64,000 nt of DNA from Limnovirga sp038203525 (GTDB lineage Bacteria > Bacteroidota > Bacteroidia > Chitinophagales > Chitinophagaceae), in NCBI GenBank assembly GCA_038203525.1, contig JBBRDW010000002.1, positions 37,204 to 101,203 on the forward strand, given 5' to 3'. Shown here one piece after another: positions 62,434-64,000 of the stretch. Position 1 is the first letter of the stretch; each line of letters starts with the position of its first letter. Under the pieces are notes generated by a model. It was given only the letters and a program-made list of their open reading frames with translations, searched no databases and had not been told where the DNA came from. A program made the position numbers and the translations under genes.

Positions 62434-63708
62434 TTATTGTTTAAATTGTTGAGCAGATAAACCATTCAAATCCCACACAATTTTTCCTGCACGTATTGTA
62501 AGCTCTGCATCTAATTTTTGATTGCCTTCCAAACGTTTGCCGCCTGCATCAACAAAACCAAAATTGCCATGAAGCAGGTTGAGTACAGCGATATCTGCAA
62601 CAGCACCTTCACTAAGATTACCCAACTCTTCATGCTTCAACGCCTTTGCTGCATTCCATGTGGCACGTGTTATTACATCGTTCAAACTCATACCCATGTT
62701 GAGATATTTCGACATTACATTCAGTATACTCTTCATGCCTGCATTCATGCTAAACCGATGGAGATCTGTACCAAAAGTATTTGGTGCAAGGCCTTGCTGA
62801 AACGCAGGCACAGCCTGGCTAAACCAGAAACCGGCACCACCATGACCCACATCGAAAAGTACACCACGCTTTTGAGCATCGAGCACGAACGAATGCAGTT
62901 TTCCATTGCTGTCAACAACAGGCATGCGTTCTGTAATTTGCTCATAAGAATGCGTGATGATATCACCGGGGCGCATCTTATTCAACTGATCCTGCAAACT
63001 ATATTGTGGCAAATGACACTCAACAAATAAAGTAGTATTTGTTTTTGATGCTGCATCTAAAGCATCATTAAAAGGTGTCCAGTTATTGCCATCGTAGTGG
63101 CCTATTTTAGTGCCAACGATAATATCTTTATAGCGTTGAATTACACTTACGGCAGAATCTTCATTTACGTTGGCAATATCGGTAACGGGTTGCCCGGTGG
63201 TAAGCCCCGAACCAAAAATATTTAAAAAAGCAAGCACCCTTGTTTGTGATTTGTCAATCACCTGCTCTTTGAACAAAGCAAAATTTTGCCAGCCCGAAGT
63301 GCCTGCATCCACAACCGTTGTAACACCGGATTTAAAACTAAAATCATCTGGCGATACACTGTAAATGCCATCAGCAAATGTGCCTGCTTTACTGCCTACA
63401 AAAACATGGGTATGCATATCAATTAAACCCGGCGTTATATAAAGTCCTGATGCATCAATTACTTTTTTTGATTCTGTTGCGGGGATATTTACTGCAACCT
63501 TTGCAATCTTTCCATCTGCAATGGCTACATCAGTAACTGCATCCAATTTATTTTTCGGATCAATTACATGACCGTTCTTTATAAGCAAATCATATTGTTG
63601 CGAATAAGAAAAGACTGTTATAAAAATCATTGTCACCATAAAAAAAACTCTTCCAGCAACACGAATGCTGCCGGAAGGAGTTACTTGATATGCTGACTGG
63701 TTTTTCAT
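62434..63708 (-). CDS. Secreted amidohydrolase/deacetylase, second paralogue
   Basis: A 424-residue exported hydrolase close to the one at 49007: YDLLIKNGHVIDPKN, GLIDMHTHVFVG (metal His pair), DIIVGTKIGHYDG (carboxylated Lys), FGTDLHRFSMNAG (Asp). A hydrophobic signal at residues 15-37 ends near FSYSQ. It starts 10 bases after the stop of a further copy at 63719 and is translated from the same message. It probably removes an acyl group from a related substrate. Confidence 0.9.
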   Translation of the reverse strand: MKNQSAYQVTPSGSIRVAGRVFFMVTMIFITVFSYSQQYDLLIKNGHVIDPKNKLDAVTDVAIADGKIAKVAVNIPATESKKVIDASGLYITPGLIDMHTHVFVGSKAGTFADGIYSVSPDDFSFKSGVTTVVDAGTSGWQNFALFKEQVIDKSQTRVLAFLNIFGSGLTTGQPVTDIANVNEDSAVSVIQRYKDIIVGTKIGHYDGNNWTPFNDALDAASKTNTTLFVECHLPQYSLQDQLNKMRPGDIITHSYEQITERMPVVDSNGKLHSFVLDAQKRGVLFDVGHGGAGFWFSQAVPAFQQGLAPNTFGTDLHRFSMNAGMKSILNVMSKYLNMGMSLNDVITRATWNAAKALKHEELGNLSEGAVADIAVLNLLHGNFGFVDAGGKRLEGNQKLDAELTIRAGKIVWDLNGLSAQQFKQ

Positions 63709-63718
63709 TGACTTTTTT

Positions 63719-64000
63719 TCATTGACTTTTTTTCATTTCATCTTGCCAGGTTGGTGCGCTGATGCCATTCAAATCCCAGACAATTTTCCCTGCACGAATG
63801 GTTAATTCAGCTTGCAGTTTTTGTGTGCCTTTTAATTTTGTTTTGCGGATATCAAGAAAACCAAAATCGCCCTTTAGTACATTGAATACCGTAACATCTG
63901 CGTCTGATCCTACACTTAAATTTCCAAGGTCTGGCCTTTTAATTGCAGTTGCGGGATTCCATGTAGAACGAAGAATCACATCCTGTAAACTCATGCCCAT
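63719..64000 (-). CDS. Amidohydrolase/deacetylase, third paralogue (N-terminus outside window)
   Basis: Only the last 93 or so residues are in the window. They align with the C-termini of the other two paralogues: MSLQDVILRSTWNPATAIKRPDLGNLSVGSDADVTVFN and QAELTIRAGKIVWDLNGISAP (parts). The visible MGM is an internal methionine and the frame runs off the window edge. Its 3' end and the start of the next gene share a 14-base direct repeat. Confidence 0.9.
   Translation of the reverse strand: MGMSLQDVILRSTWNPATAIKRPDLGNLSVGSDADVTVFNVLKGDFGFLDIRKTKLKGTQKLQAELTIRAGKIVWDLNGISAPTWQDEMKKSQ

Overview
The window looks like a chromosomal segment of a Bacteroidota bacterium, most likely of the Chitinophagaceae. 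The evidence is a SprE/PorW-type gliding/type IX secretion protein, a TonB-dependent receptor with a carboxypeptidase-regulatory-like N-terminus, many secreted proteins and lipoproteins, a LytS/LytTR two-component pair, a sialate O-acetylesterase, pyruvate phosphate dikinase, moderate-to-low GC by eye, and the near absence of Shine-Dalgarno sequences. The first gene (sensor kinase) and the last (amidohydrolase) run off the window.

Layout. 1-18 kb is mostly housekeeping: a two-component system, a GreA-C-like protein, an M20 dipeptidase, a PyrR-like phosphoribosyltransferase, phosphoglucomutase, a zinc metallopeptidase, a sialate esterase, Pcm, Der, two secreted tandem paralogues, Era, initiator tRNA-fMet and a DUF2807 protein. 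At 18.3-20.8 kb a TPP riboswitch precedes a TonB-dependent receptor, so that receptor probably imports thiamine or a precursor. 21-23.7 kb is decaying DNA holding a dead DGPF/YCII gene and a dead ECF sigma gene. 23.7-43.6 kb holds a DUF389 protein plus Na+/H+ antiporter, Tex, an exonuclease/GIY-YIG fusion, a GGT-like enzyme, an orphan CoA-transferase subunit A, SprE/PorW, an aldo/keto reductase, PPDK, DinB and a trans-sulfuration enzyme. 43.7-64 kb is a catabolic region: VanX-like dipeptidase, CBM9 protein, BASS transporter, exported RraA, SMP-30 lactonase, three amidohydrolases, a Tat-exported SelA-like PLP enzyme, a DHDPS-family aldolase, RidA, a ceramidase-like protein, a class III aminotransferase, a FucP-type MFS transporter, a 3-hydroxyacyl-CoA-dehydrogenase-like protein, an M19 dipeptidase and a PQQ-type dehydrogenase with cytochrome c. 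One coherent but unproven reading is oxidative, non-phosphorylative amino-sugar catabolism: oxidise, open the lactone, deacetylate, remove ammonia with RidA's help, then aldol cleavage.

The most striking feature is a dispersed repeat of about 58 bp, found in 38 recognisable copies (some partial). Its head is GTACAAGAGTGCGACGCAA; its tail is GCCCGGCTC followed by an A-run. Copies lie only between genes, and the tail end nearly always faces and often touches the nearest gene, so genes or operons are bracketed by inverted copies whatever their coding strand. At least 13 complete brackets are visible, plus one 'empty' pair with no gene inside. I know of no named family that matches. It is called the 'bracket repeat' below; strand + means the head reads on the + strand. 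Three middle-sequence classes are distinguished: I (AAAGCTT), II (GGAACGAT) and III (GATGCCAT).
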